Assembly (NCBI RefSeq): GCF_000316035.1
Contig: NZ_ANHX01000041.1
Location: 1-64,000 of the forward strand
DNA length: 64,000 nucleotides
Source: Paenibacillus sp. PAMC 26794
GTDB taxonomy: Bacteria > Bacillota > Bacilli > Paenibacillales > Paenibacillaceae
Direction: 5' to 3'
The notes under the pieces were generated by a model that saw nothing but the letters and a program-made list of their open reading frames with translations, ran no database searches and was not told the DNA's origin. The translations under genes and the position numbers were made by a program. Of this stretch, positions 1 through 8,390 are shown one piece after another (position 1 is the stretch's first letter; each line of letters starts with the position of its first letter).

Positions 1-59
1 CTCTCCGTTATCGTGTAAATGATTAATTCATCTTATATAATAAAAAGCCTGCACTCAGG

Positions 60-719
60 TCAATTCTTCGCCCGGAAATTTTCCCCTTGTCTCTCTCCCA
101 ATCCGTAATAATGTCTGAAATTATATATCAGCGGATGCCATTCCTCCGGATTAATCTTGTTTGGTCCAGATATTAGTCTTGTGTGCGCGTGCACCTTCAA
201 CGCTTTCACTTCCACAATCGCCATGAACGGTGTATGTTCGGGAATACGTATGTGTTGTACAGCCGCTTCAATCTGGAGCGGACATTCAACTATTTTATCG
301 GGAGCCACCTGAAACGAGCATTCAGATGTCAGTCCAGCTACAGTGAATTTATCATGACAATATTCATAGCCCATCTGCCTTTTCTCCTCAGGAACCGGGG
401 TGACTCCCGTATAATGTCCTAATGCCTCAACCTGTCTCCACATGGTCGCATCTGGTAAATTAATCACACACTCCGGATGTCGACTCAGATTTTCATAGGC
501 TTTGCCCTGTGTACCTGTACCCAGCACCAGACAGTCCCCCAGCGCCCAAGATGATGACAGTGGAGACAGATTGGTTGACCCATCCTCATTTAATGTACTT
601 AGCAGCACTACAGGCGTACCATAATATAGAATACTCGGGTTAATCGTTTCATGTTGAATCACTGCTGGACTCGCGGACAACTGCTCTGTAGCAAAGTCCT
701 GTTTCGTTATCTTTTTCAT
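60..719 (-). CDS. Flavin reductase-like (FMN-binding split barrel) protein
   Basis: A 219-residue protein that reads as a flavin reductase-like / pyridoxamine-oxidase-like split barrel: an early strand-rich segment with SPLSSSWALG and GTGTQGKAYENL, followed by a C-terminal region with LISGPNKINPEEW. Family members bind FMN and act as reductases or oxygenase partners in the cytoplasm; the substrate cannot be told here. I start at the ATG at 719 because AGGAGAGG lies a few bases upstream; a longer in-frame start at 746 has no ribosome site. It is divergent from the ArsR-type gene at 827, which probably controls it. No cysteine cluster or signal peptide is seen. Confidence 0.75.
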   Translation of the reverse strand: MKKITKQDFATEQLSASPAVIQHETINPSILYYGTPVVLLSTLNEDGSTNLSPLSSSWALGDCLVLGTGTQGKAYENLSRHPECVINLPDATMWRQVEALGHYTGVTPVPEEKRQMGYEYCHDKFTVAGLTSECSFQVAPDKIVECPLQIEAAVQHIRIPEHTPFMAIVEVKALKVHAHTRLISGPNKINPEEWHPLIYNFRHYYGLGERQGENFRAKN

Positions 720-767
720 CCTGTACCTCTCCTGTTCCAACTCCAATGATTTATAAGCTCAATCTGA

Positions 768-777
768 CCCATATGGG
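768..777. promoter_or_regulatory. Palindrome in divergent intergenic region
   Basis: CCCATATGGG is a perfect 10-bp palindrome midway between the divergent starts at 719 and 827. ArsR-type regulators usually bind such dyads, so it may be the autoregulatory operator of the gene at 827. This is inferred from position and symmetry only. Confidence 0.35.
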
Positions 778-791
778 ACGATACAACTCGA

Positions 792-820
792 TTGTAATAC
801 AGTAATAGTTCAGATATGAT
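792..820 (+). promoter_or_regulatory. SigA-type promoter, possibly giving a leaderless mRNA
   Basis: TTGTAA (792-797), a 17-bp spacer and TATGAT (815-820) form a good SigA promoter. The downstream ATG is at 827, where transcription would be expected to start. There is no Shine-Dalgarno site and no earlier in-frame start (TAG stop at 806-808), so the mRNA may be leaderless. Confidence 0.55.
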
Positions 821-826
821 CGAAGT

Positions 827-1525
827 ATGAATGTATATCCGAATATTACTGTTATTGCGTCGTTAATCGCTGATCCAAGCCGCGCTATTTTTCTGTCATC
901 CTTACTGGATGGCCGTGCGTTGCCCGCAGGTGAGCTCGCTCATATGGCAAGTGTCACTCCCCAGACGGCAAGCAGCCATCTAGCTAAACTCGTAGAGGGA
1001 GGATTACTTGAAGTTGAACAACAAGGACGCCATCGATACTACCGTCTTGCAAACAAAGAAATTGCTAATCTTATTGAAAGCATGGCCAGTATTGCCCCGC
1101 CTGTACAGATCCGCTACCTCAAACAATCCGATCAGCTTCAACAACTGAGTTATGCACGGACCTGTTATGGTCATCTGGCCGGGAAATTGGGAATCTCGCT
1201 CTGTGAAGCCTTAGTACAGAAGGGGTATCTTTCAGAGCCCGAAGAGGCACACAGCAAGGATTATCAAGTTACAGAGAAAGGAACGCAGTGGTTCAACACG
1301 TTCGGAATTGAACTTCAAGTGAAACCGGGGTCACGCCGGGCCATCGCTCGCAAATGTCTGGATTGGAGCGAACGCCGCCATCATCTCTCAGGTATGCTTG
1401 GGGAACAACTCAGACATCGATTGTCGGAACTGGACTGGATTCGTCAAAAAACAGGAAGTCGCTCTGTCGAAGTAACGGAAGCAGGCAAGAAAGGTTTATA
1501 CGAGGTGTTGAGCATTTCGCTTTAG
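827..1525 (+). CDS. ArsR/HTH-type transcriptional regulator
   Basis: A 232-residue regulator with an N-terminal winged helix-turn-helix: LIADPSRAIFLSSLLDG, then ASVTPQTASSHLAKL as recognition helix and EQQGRHRYYRL as wing (about residues 10-80). This is the ArsR layout. The C-terminal 150 residues are longer than a minimal ArsR protein and include a second short winged-helix-like part (VTEKGTQWF, EVTEAGKKGL). No metal-binding cysteine pair is obvious, so sensing of a small molecule or redox state is more likely than metal. It faces away from the flavin-reductase-like gene, its probable target. The start codon lies about 6 bases after a -10 box. Confidence 0.8.
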   Translation: MNVYPNITVIASLIADPSRAIFLSSLLDGRALPAGELAHMASVTPQTASSHLAKLVEGGLLEVEQQGRHRYYRLANKEIANLIESMASIAPPVQIRYLKQSDQLQQLSYARTCYGHLAGKLGISLCEALVQKGYLSEPEEAHSKDYQVTEKGTQWFNTFGIELQVKPGSRRAIARKCLDWSERRHHLSGMLGEQLRHRLSELDWIRQKTGSRSVEVTEAGKKGLYEVLSISL

Positions 1526-1566
1526 ACAGAAGCGTATACCAGGGATAACCAAAGATCAGTAAACGC

Positions 1567-1620
1567 AAAAAATCCCCTTCACACTGACCGTTAACCGGTC
1601 TAATGTGAAGAGGATTTTTT
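1567..1620. terminator. Bidirectional intrinsic terminator
   Basis: Arms AAATCCCCTTCACA and TGTGAAGAGGATTT flank a loop that itself contains ACCGgttaaCCGGT; T runs lie on both sides. It would end the ArsR gene on + and the tRNA operon on -. The stem has one C-A mismatch on + that becomes a G-U pair on -. Confidence 0.8.
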
Positions 1621-1626
1621 GTGCAA

Positions 1627-1762
1627 TCAGAACGGAGAGAGAGGGATACTCTCACTTCGTTCGAGACTGCGGAGTATTGCTAACGAAGCTTATGCTCCGA
1701 CGAACCTTTAGGGTTCTCATCCCTTTGCAGAGAAGTTTAATTCAGAACGGAGAGAGAGGGAT
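1627..1762. repeat. Direct repeat of tRNA-Ser 3' end
   Basis: A 21-bp sequence (1627-1647) is repeated exactly at 1742-1762. The second copy covers the last 15 bases of the tRNA-Ser gene plus six bases beyond. The 94-bp segment between is rich in inverted repeats, for example CTTCGTT at 1655 and AACGAAG at 1681. It may be an attachment-site scar or the remnant of a tandem tRNA copy. Confidence 0.6.
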
Positions 1763-1836
1763 TCGAACCCTCGCACCGCTTACGCAGTCTAACCCCTTAG
1801 CAGAGGGTCCCCTTATAGCCACTTGGGTATCTCTCC
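1748..1836 (-). tRNA. tRNA-Ser (GCT)
   Basis: An 89-nt tRNA with acceptor stem GGAGAGA/TCTCTCC, discriminator G, a long variable arm typical of serine tRNAs, T-loop GGTTCGAATCC and anticodon loop CTGCTAA, giving anticodon GCT (reverse complement of 1799-1801). CCA is not encoded. It lies just downstream of tRNA-Asn and is transcribed with it. Confidence 0.95.
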
Positions 1837-1842
1837 AAGAAA

Positions 1843-1918
1843 TGGCTCCCCGAACAGGGCTCGAACCTGTGACAACTCGATTAACAGTCGAGTGCTCTAC
1901 CAACTGAGCTATCAGGGA
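1843..1918 (-). tRNA. tRNA-Asn (GTT)
   Basis: A 76-nt tRNA including an encoded CCA: acceptor TCCCTGA pairing with TCGGGGA (one wobble), D-loop AGCTCAGTTGGTAGAGC, anticodon loop CTGTTAA (anticodon GTT, reverse complement of 1883-1885) and T-loop GGTTCGAGCC. It is the first gene of a two-tRNA operon read from the promoter at 1951-1979. Confidence 0.97.
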
Positions 1919-1950
1919 AAATTAACTTGAATAAGATTAATCTATCATGA

Positions 1951-1979
1951 TTAATAATCCAAGTCAACAGACCTGTCAA
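1951..1979 (-). promoter_or_regulatory. tRNA operon promoter
   Basis: On the minus strand TTGACA (1974-1979), a 17-bp spacer and TATTAA (1951-1956) sit about 33 bp before tRNA-Asn. A second, overlapping TTGACT is present in the spacer. Confidence 0.8.
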
Positions 1980-2008
1980 GATTTCCTAATTGTATTGCTT
2001 TCTGCCTC

Positions 2009-3601
2009 TCAGAAGGAAGAGGTCATCGCCAGTTGGGTAGTATTTTGGATCATGTCCCTGTCTGCTCGTGGAAGGCAAACACTTACTTTGAATACGTCTC
2101 CGTCCACTTGTATTCCCATAGAACCTACATGCAATTCAACAATGCTTCTGGCGATAGACAAGCCTAGACCTGAACCCTCCGTTGAACGGGAACGGTCCCC
2201 ACGCTTAAAACGTTCAAAAATCTCATCCGATGAGAACTCCATCTCGTATGCGGATACATTTTTGATCGTAAACTCCATTTGATTTCCTTGTTCGATCAGT
2301 TCAATATAGACTCTGGATTGGGGCAGACCATATTTCAAAACGTTTCCCAACATATTCTCCATTACGCGCCACATCCGGCTGCCGTCCACCATTGCGTATA
2401 CAGGCTCAGTCTCCTCTCGAATCCTTATCTGTAACTCTGCCTGCTCGAACGAATCACTATATTCTGCTACAGCCTGTCGAAGTAACTCCCCCATGTCTAT
2501 CTGTTTTAAATGAAGTTCCACATCTCCGCTCGCCATTTTCGCTGCTTCAAATAAGTCCTCCACCAACAAACACAGACGCTGCGTTTTCCGTTCCAGAACT
2601 TGAATGTATCCAGCCTTCTCCTCCTCTGTGCCCTCATCGCGCTTAAGCAGATCGATATAACTAACCAAAGAGGTTACAGGTGTTTTCAGATCATGAGAAA
2701 CGTTAGCGATCAACTCGGATTTCATACGCTGGCTCGTAACCTGTTCTTTCATTGCATTCTGGAGCCCTTGTCTCATTCCGTTCATCTGTGTCACCAATGA
2801 TTGCATTATGCCTGTTACATGCTCTGGGAACTGCACATTGAACCTGCCTTCTCCCATTTCCTTAGCCGCTTGCGTAAGTTGCTGCGCCACATGAATCAGT
2901 TGAAACATACTATATACCAAGAAAACACTAATCAGAACTGTCAAAAACACAAATGGAGTGACCATTGAAGACTTAATGGACGCGAGAGAAATAACCGCTA
3001 ATTGCATAAGACATTGCACCATACATAATAAGATTAAACGCTGAATTCTTTTTTTGTCAGCGGCCTCGCCTTGCTCCAAAATCTTTTTCACCAAACTGTA
3101 CCATTTCCATACCCATATCTCGTTTCGTATTGGCCTATGGCTGGACATATTCCCGATATACCGGACAGCCCCCCTTACATGCACACCAACAAACCACACT
3201 CCGAGACCAGCGATGAACATGCCTATAAAATAAACAAAAATATCATTTATCCATCGACGAGTGAAAAAGTAAGGAGTTATCCCATAATCTGAAGTCACCC
3301 CGTTTAGTACTTTTAACAGTAGAAAGGACCCTATACATAAGGTAATAAAATGTGCATCCAAGGAAAGTTTTTCACTCCACCAGATTGTCACCTTCCGATA
3401 TTTGCTATTCTCAGGCAAAGGAATACGATTCGCAGTCACAAGTAACGCCGTACCAATGACTAAGAGCAGGATCAAAGGTATAACACCAGATACATTCCAA
3501 TCTTTATAAATGAATCGCATCTCATACCTCAATGATGCAAGCTTCATAAACACCAGTGTAAAACAAATCATCGCTGCTATCCGAACTCCGTAAGCCAGCA
3601 T
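2009..3601 (-). CDS. Membrane sensor histidine kinase
   Basis: A 530-residue sensor kinase. The first ~240 residues hold about six hydrophobic segments, then a HAMP-like linker (MGEGRFNVQFPEH), a HisKA domain with the phospho-accepting His in NVSHDLKTPV, and a HATPase_c domain with N box (MENMLGNVLKYG) and G box (GSGLGLSIARSIVELH). It should autophosphorylate and pass phosphate to the regulator directly upstream. I use the ATG at 3601, two bases after the regulator's stop, because GGAAG precedes it at proper distance; a TTG 24 bases earlier would overlap the regulator gene. The signal is unknown; the multi-span sensor has no large extracytoplasmic domain. Confidence 0.9.
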   Translation of the reverse strand: MLAYGVRIAAMICFTLVFMKLASLRYEMRFIYKDWNVSGVIPLILLLVIGTALLVTANRIPLPENSKYRKVTIWWSEKLSLDAHFITLCIGSFLLLKVLNGVTSDYGITPYFFTRRWINDIFVYFIGMFIAGLGVWFVGVHVRGAVRYIGNMSSHRPIRNEIWVWKWYSLVKKILEQGEAADKKRIQRLILLCMVQCLMQLAVISLASIKSSMVTPFVFLTVLISVFLVYSMFQLIHVAQQLTQAAKEMGEGRFNVQFPEHVTGIMQSLVTQMNGMRQGLQNAMKEQVTSQRMKSELIANVSHDLKTPVTSLVSYIDLLKRDEGTEEEKAGYIQVLERKTQRLCLLVEDLFEAAKMASGDVELHLKQIDMGELLRQAVAEYSDSFEQAELQIRIREETEPVYAMVDGSRMWRVMENMLGNVLKYGLPQSRVYIELIEQGNQMEFTIKNVSAYEMEFSSDEIFERFKRGDRSRSTEGSGLGLSIARSIVELHVGSMGIQVDGDVFKVSVCLPRADRDMIQNTTQLAMTSSF

Positions 3602-3602
3602 A

Positions 3603-4310
3603 TTATTCTTCCAGTTTGTAACCAATACCCCACACCACCTTTATATATTTGGGTTCTCTGGGATTAAATTCAATCTTCTCACGGATTCTGCGGATGTGAA
3701 CAGCGACTGTATTCTCCGGCTGAAAGGCAGGCTCTTTCCATACACGTTCATAAATTTCATCGATAGCAAAGATCCGGCCCTTATTCTCCATAAAAAGCCT
3801 AAGAATATGAAATTCGGTAGGCGTCAGCCTAACATCTTCTCCTTCCAAGGTCATTGTTTTCTTCTGTTTGTTATATACTAGGCCACGAACCTGAATCTCG
3901 TGTTCTGCGTCTTCGGAACTTTGATTTATCTGCGCACCCAGGCCGGTGAAGCGTCGTAACTGGGACTTTACCCTTGCCATAAGTTCCAATGGGTTGAATG
4001 GCTTGGCTATGTAATCATCCGCACCGATGTTCAAACCCACAATTTTATCATAATCCTCTGTTCTGGCAGATAACATAATGATCGGAACATTACAGGTTTC
4101 ACGAATTTCAAGTGTCGTCTGCAGTCCATCCAATCCAGGTATCATAATATCCATAATAATGAGCTGAACAGAATGGGCTTGGAGCTTTTGCAATGCCTCT
4201 TCCCCATCCGACGCCTTGTAAACCCCGATTCCTTCACTACGCAAATATATTTCAATCGCATTGCTGATATCGGGATCATCATCAACAACCAATACACTGT
4301 GGGCCTTCAA
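3603..4310 (-). CDS. OmpR/PhoB-family response regulator
   Basis: A 235-residue regulator with a receiver domain (acidic pocket D10-D12, phospho-acceptor D54 in IIMDIMIPG, conserved Lys in AKPFNP) and a C-terminal winged helix (VRLTPTEFHILRLF, then NTVAVHIRRIREKIE). It is the first gene of a two-gene operon with the kinase at 2009-3601; one base separates the regulator stop from the kinase ATG. The receiver and linker resemble the VanR/RprY-like branch of the family, but nothing nearby points to a target. Downstream effects are not inferable. Confidence 0.92.
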   Translation of the reverse strand: MKAHSVLVVDDDPDISNAIEIYLRSEGIGVYKASDGEEALQKLQAHSVQLIIMDIMIPGLDGLQTTLEIRETCNVPIIMLSARTEDYDKIVGLNIGADDYIAKPFNPLELMARVKSQLRRFTGLGAQINQSSEDAEHEIQVRGLVYNKQKKTMTLEGEDVRLTPTEFHILRLFMENKGRIFAIDEIYERVWKEPAFQPENTVAVHIRRIREKIEFNPREPKYIKVVWGIGYKLEE

Positions 4311-4447
4311 AGGGGCACTCCTCCTTTTCTTTTAAACTGGATTATGTGGACTGATGAACAGTTTACATCAGATAAATGACAGGAAATCCAACAAAAGATT
4401 TACAAATTTCTTAAGATCCATCCGCACTATACTCCAAAACAAAATTA

Positions 4448-4909
4448 CTATATGTCGTGAAGCCCCAGTTTTCCCGCACAACGGCCACAACGATAACGCT
4501 TCGGATCTATTTTACGCTTGCGCAAATATTCCGTACCACAGCTCTTGCACACCAGCTTATAACGATAGGGTAGCGGCTTTCTGCCTTTGCCGTCAGGAAG
4601 TGATTGGCAGTAACGCGAGCCACCTACCTTCTGCAATAAAGCCTTGAATTCCGGGTCACGATGCTGATAGCCGCGCCCACGAATATGCAGATGATAGTGA
4701 CACAGCTCATGCTTGATGATTTTCTCAACCTCATCCCGCCCGTAGGCTTCGAGTTGATGCGGATTGATCTCAATCCGGTGACTTTTGAGCATATAACGCC
4801 CACCCGTCGTGGTCAGGCGACTGTTAAACAATGCTTCATGGGTGAACGGTACTCCGAAATGATCCAGTGATACCTGTTCAATCCATTGTTGCAATTCCTC
4901 ATTTTCCAT
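4448..4909 (-). CDS. SprT-like zinc metalloprotease domain protein (YdcK-like)
   Basis: A 153-residue protein of the SprT family. The metal site HELCH is at residues 67-71, followed by HLHIRGRGYQHRDPEF, and the C-terminus has a zinc ribbon with CKSC and CGRC pairs. Family proteins are cytoplasmic minigluzincins; the bacterial role is not established, though eukaryotic SPRTN cleaves DNA-protein crosslinks. The start has AAGGAGAGG upstream. It belongs to a syntenic block with cmpA and tex that is also seen in Bacillus subtilis (ydcK-cmpA-ydcI), here with one extra gene (5029-5385) in between. Confidence 0.9.
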   Translation of the reverse strand: MENEELQQWIEQVSLDHFGVPFTHEALFNSRLTTTGGRYMLKSHRIEINPHQLEAYGRDEVEKIIKHELCHYHLHIRGRGYQHRDPEFKALLQKVGGSRYCQSLPDGKGRKPLPYRYKLVCKSCGTEYLRKRKIDPKRYRCGRCAGKLGLHDI

Positions 4910-5028
4910 CGGTATCCTCTCCTTGCACCCCCTCGGAGCATTTGTTTTTCCGGTATAATACTTGAATTTTAACCGTTTCGTAGGCTACACTGTCAAGTAG
5001 AATGTATGAGGGGAGATTATTACTCGTT

Positions 5029-5385
5029 ATGCCTACAATGCGCTATGTCATCCTGCAGCAGGAACAACAATTGCAGTTCGTGGAAATGCCGGCAGATTAC
5101 GCCTATCAACTCAGTGCGCTCAACCTGCGCCTGCACAAGGAAATTGATAAACTCACTGCAGCAGATGTGCCTGTCCTGCCTTGGGCGATCGCCGAATGTG
5201 ACAGCCTCGATCTCCTGAACGAAAATCTTACTATCATCGGTGGCCTTGATTATATCAATGCGCTTGAAGAATCTTTTGCAGCACTACGTGAAAGCCACTA
5301 TCCTTTGATTTCTCTACTTACTGAAATCCGGGCTCTTCAGGCCCAATTGGAACAATGGTATGAAGAAGAGATGGAAGCTCTCTAA
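5029..5385 (+). CDS. Hypothetical protein, 118 residues
   Basis: A small acidic protein with no family I recognise. It starts MPTMRYVILQQEQQLQF and ends in a predicted helix rich in Glu (EIRALQAQLEQWYEEEMEAL), so it is likely a soluble alpha-helical protein. I chose the ATG at 5029 because GAGGGGAG lies upstream (13-base gap); an earlier ATG at 5002 precedes that ribosome site and an ATG at 5038 is also possible. It is divergent from the sprT-like gene and followed by a terminator, so it is a single-gene unit. Confidence 0.7.
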   Translation: MPTMRYVILQQEQQLQFVEMPADYAYQLSALNLRLHKEIDKLTAADVPVLPWAIAECDSLDLLNENLTIIGGLDYINALEESFAALRESHYPLISLLTEIRALQAQLEQWYEEEMEAL

Positions 5386-5420
5386 TTCACCGCAGGGATC
5401 ATTTTATAATGATGAGAACG

Positions 5421-5459
5421 AAAAGCACATCTTCCTGAATTGGGATTTGTGCTTTTTTT
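5421..5459 (+). terminator. Intrinsic terminator after the gene at 5029
   Basis: AAAAGCACA pairs with TTGTGCTTTT around an internal ATCTTCC/GGGAT region and is followed by a run of seven T. Confidence 0.8.
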
Positions 5460-5568
5460 GTGTGATTGAGATATTGATTTGCCGGAGGCCTCCACTTATC
5501 CCGCACAGTCCAGGCTATTGCCACATATGCTAACGTACAGATGAATTATGCAAGAGGAGGAGATACCC

Positions 5569-5712
5569 TTGCCTCAATGGCTTTGCAATCAACTGATGCG
5601 TGCATTTCACAAAAAGGACAGCCGGCAAATCAAGTTGCTGAACGAATGCTGGTTCTTTTATCGTAACAAACCAGCAAATGGCACACCACGCAGCGCGGAG
5701 AACGAACTTTAA
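5569..5712 (+). CDS. cmpA: Cortex morphogenetic protein CmpA
   Basis: A 47-residue protein reading PQWLCNQLMRAFHKKD and then RQIKLLNECWFFYRNK, which matches the pattern of the 37-residue Bacillus subtilis CmpA (tryptophan near the N-terminus, QIKLLN-CW-FYR core). CmpA acts as an adaptor that targets SpoIVA for ClpXP degradation in cells that fail coat assembly, gating cortex formation. The best start is TTG at 5569, with GAGGAGGAG eight bases upstream; an in-frame ATG at 5548 would place that ribosome site inside the gene. The extra ten C-terminal residues (after NKPANG) go beyond the B. subtilis length. Its place between tex and sprT-like genes matches B. subtilis. Confidence 0.88.
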   Translation: MPQWLCNQLMRAFHKKDSRQIKLLNECWFFYRNKPANGTPRSAENEL

Positions 5713-5849
5713 GAGGTTGTTCATAAAAGTCTGCTTTGGATTACGAAAGATGGCCTTTTGAACACGCACTTTAAGAAAATGCACATATTGCCCACCGTAC
5801 TTACTAGAGGAATTAGAACGGACAACGGGACTATTACTGTCGACAACAA

Positions 5850-5876
5850 ACAGCCTTCCTGGTTAGGGAAGGCTGT
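5850..5876 (-). terminator. Hairpin after tex
   Basis: ACAGCCTTCC and GGAAGGCTGT form a perfect 10-bp stem with a 7-base loop 17 bp past the tex stop. The T tract on the minus strand is weak (TTGTTGTCG), so termination efficiency is uncertain. Confidence 0.65.
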
Positions 5877-5892
5877 TCTCCAATCCTACTAT

Positions 5893-8115
5893 TTAAGAAG
5901 ACTGTTGCGCAGAAGCAGGCTTCTTCATCGTAAGGCCGACACGGCCTTTTTTGGTATCCACACTCATCACCCAGACCGTTACATTATCCCCGACAGACAC
6001 AACGTCCATCGGATGTTTAACATACCCATTGCTGAGCTGTGAAATATGGACAAGCCCATCACTCTTGATCCCAATATCAACAAAAGCACCGAAATCAATA
6101 ACGTTCCGAACCGTACCTTGCAGCTCCATGCCTTCCACCAGATCCTCAATTTTCAATACATCTGTACGGAAGATTGGCAACGGCATTTCTTCACGCGGGT
6201 CACGCCCCGGACGCTGCAAGCTGTCCAGAATGTCACGCAATGTAGGCACACCTACGTCCAGTTTCACGGCCAATTGTTCTGGCTGTTGCTCTGACAGTAA
6301 TACCGACAGTTCCTTGCTACCCAGCTTGTCCAGTGCAACCTGAAGCTCCTTGAACAGCTGATCCACTACCTTGTAAGACTCAGGGTGAATCGGTGTACGG
6401 TCCAGCGGGTTCTCTCCCTCACCAATACGCATAAATCCTACGCACTGCTCATAGGTTTTGGCACCCAGACGTGGCACCTTCTGAAGCTGACGGCGGTTCG
6501 TAAACCGGCCATTTTCTTCACGGTACTTCACAATGTTTTTGGCAATCGTAGCGTTAACTCCGGCAACATATGACAGCAACGAAGGTGATGCTGTATTCAC
6601 ATCCACACCCACATGGTTAACTGCGGATTCCACGACAGCCTTCAGGCTTTCTTCGAGAATCTTCTGGGATACGTCATGCTGATATTGACCCACGCCAATG
6701 GCTTTTGGATCAATCTTAACCAACTCCGCCAGCGGGTCTTGTACCCGGCGAGCAATGGAAGCTGCACTACGCTCCGCAACATCCAGATCGGGGAACTCTT
6801 CCTGGGCCAGCTTGGATGCAGAATATACACTCGCGCCTGCTTCGTTAACAATCAGATACACAAGACTTTCATCACCATTCTCCTGAATGATCTCGGCAAC
6901 AAACTGCTCCGTCTCACGTGATCCGGTACCATTACCAATGACGATCAGTCCGATATCATAATGCTTGATCATCCGATGGAATACTTCCGCAGCTTCACGT
7001 TTCTTGTTGTGTGGTGGCGTTGGGTAGGTCACAGCCACTTCCAGCAGTTTGCCCGTATCATCTACTACAGCCAGTTTACAACCGGTACGATAGGCCGGAT
7101 CGACACCCAGCACACGTTTGCCATGAATCGGCGGTTGAAGCAACAGGTTACGTAGATTGGCAGAGAATACCGATATGGCCTGATTTTCACCTTTTTCGGT
7201 CAGTTCTCCACGAACTTCACGCTCGATCGAAGGTGCAATCAGCCGCTTGTATGCATCTTCAATCACATCACGCAGGATATCCTGCACGGCAGAAGCACCA
7301 CGAATGATCTGTCCTTCCATATGGCGATGGGCCGGTTCTGCCTGTACGTCCAGGCCGACTTTCAGAATACTCTCACGTTCACCGCGATTAATTGCGAGAA
7401 TACGGTGTGGAGGCATCTTTTTGGCTAGTTCGCGGTAATCATAATAATTCTCGTACACGGACTCCACCTGAGCATCCTTCGCTTCTGAAGTCAGCATCCC
7501 GTGATCCAAGGTGTACCGACGAATCCAGGCACGAATGGCAGCGTCGTCTGCGATATTCTCCGCGAGAATGTCTTTGGCTCCCTGAAGCGCCGACTCCGCA
7601 TCTTCTACACCCAGTTCAGCATTGATATATTTCGCAGCTTCCTGGAGTGCATCTCCTTGTTTCAGTTGACCCCAGATCCAACCAGCAAGAGGTTCAAGAC
7701 CTTTTTCCTTGGCCACACTGGCACGCGTTTTCCGCTTCTGACGGTAAGGTCGATACAGATCTTCCACTTCCTGCAGCTTCACAGCCTGCGTAATGGATTG
7801 CTTCAGTTCTCCGGTCAGCTTGCCCTGTTCCTCTATAATACGGATGACTTCCAATTTGCGATCCTCAAGATTGCGCAGATAAACAATGCGTTCTTCAATC
7901 GATCGCAGCTGGTTCTCATCCAGCTCTCCAGTCATTTCTTTACGGTAGCGGGCGATAAATGGAATCGTATTGCCTTCGTCCAGAAGCTCCGAAGTCGTGC
8001 GGACCTGCTTTAAGGACAGTGACAGTTCCTTGGCTACCTGTTTGATGATTCGTTCATGGCGTTCTGCCTTTATTGTTTCTTCATTGGGTTCCAGAACCGT
8101 TTCCTGTTCAGACAA
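5893..8115 (-). CDS. tex: Tex-family RNA-binding transcription accessory protein
   Basis: A 740-residue Tex protein. Order: N-terminal helical region (QVAKELSLSLKQV, FIARYRKEMTGELDE), YqgF/RNase H-like fold (VLGVDPAYRTGCKLAV), helix-hairpin-helix pair (NASPSLLSYVAGVN; FTNRRQLQKVPRLGAKTYEQ), and a C-terminal S1 domain (GTVRNVIDFGAFVDIGIKSDG). Tex binds structured nucleic acid and interacts with RNA polymerase. I start at TTG 8115 because AAAGAGGG is seven bases upstream; the in-frame ATG at 8157 lacks a site. It corresponds to B. subtilis ydcI and is convergent with cmpA. Confidence 0.95.
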   Translation of the reverse strand: MSEQETVLEPNEETIKAERHERIIKQVAKELSLSLKQVRTTSELLDEGNTIPFIARYRKEMTGELDENQLRSIEERIVYLRNLEDRKLEVIRIIEEQGKLTGELKQSITQAVKLQEVEDLYRPYRQKRKTRASVAKEKGLEPLAGWIWGQLKQGDALQEAAKYINAELGVEDAESALQGAKDILAENIADDAAIRAWIRRYTLDHGMLTSEAKDAQVESVYENYYDYRELAKKMPPHRILAINRGERESILKVGLDVQAEPAHRHMEGQIIRGASAVQDILRDVIEDAYKRLIAPSIEREVRGELTEKGENQAISVFSANLRNLLLQPPIHGKRVLGVDPAYRTGCKLAVVDDTGKLLEVAVTYPTPPHNKKREAAEVFHRMIKHYDIGLIVIGNGTGSRETEQFVAEIIQENGDESLVYLIVNEAGASVYSASKLAQEEFPDLDVAERSAASIARRVQDPLAELVKIDPKAIGVGQYQHDVSQKILEESLKAVVESAVNHVGVDVNTASPSLLSYVAGVNATIAKNIVKYREENGRFTNRRQLQKVPRLGAKTYEQCVGFMRIGEGENPLDRTPIHPESYKVVDQLFKELQVALDKLGSKELSVLLSEQQPEQLAVKLDVGVPTLRDILDSLQRPGRDPREEMPLPIFRTDVLKIEDLVEGMELQGTVRNVIDFGAFVDIGIKSDGLVHISQLSNGYVKHPMDVVSVGDNVTVWVMSVDTKKGRVGLTMKKPASAQQSS

Positions 8116-8316
8116 AATAAATCCCTCTTTCCTTCCTGAATCGTTCGTTACAATCATTTCAGGGCAGCTTTGCTACTGTAATTACAGTATAGTTAAACCA
8201 TTTGATCAATCCACTCTACCCTATATTATCACAAAATCCCGTCCAGATTCCCATCAATCCGCAAGCATACAAGTTCTGACAGAATGATGTCATCCTCCAG
8301 CCTTCCCCATTACGTC

Positions 8317-8356
8317 AAAAAAAGACCGAAAAACGTCAACACGACGCTCCTCGGCC
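8317..8356 (-). terminator. Intrinsic terminator after alpha-galactosidase
   Basis: On the minus strand GGCCGAGGAGCGTC pairs over 14 positions with GACGTTTTTCGGTC, using several G-U pairs, followed by a T run. On + the G-U positions become mismatches, so it serves the minus-strand gene. Confidence 0.8.
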
Positions 8357-8390
8357 CTTCCTTATTTAAAGCTTTATATGCATTTGCAAT

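Noticed and set aside
1605..1907. 100-codon + frame over the tRNA genes
   Set aside because: Covers two tRNAs on the opposite strand; a typical false frame.
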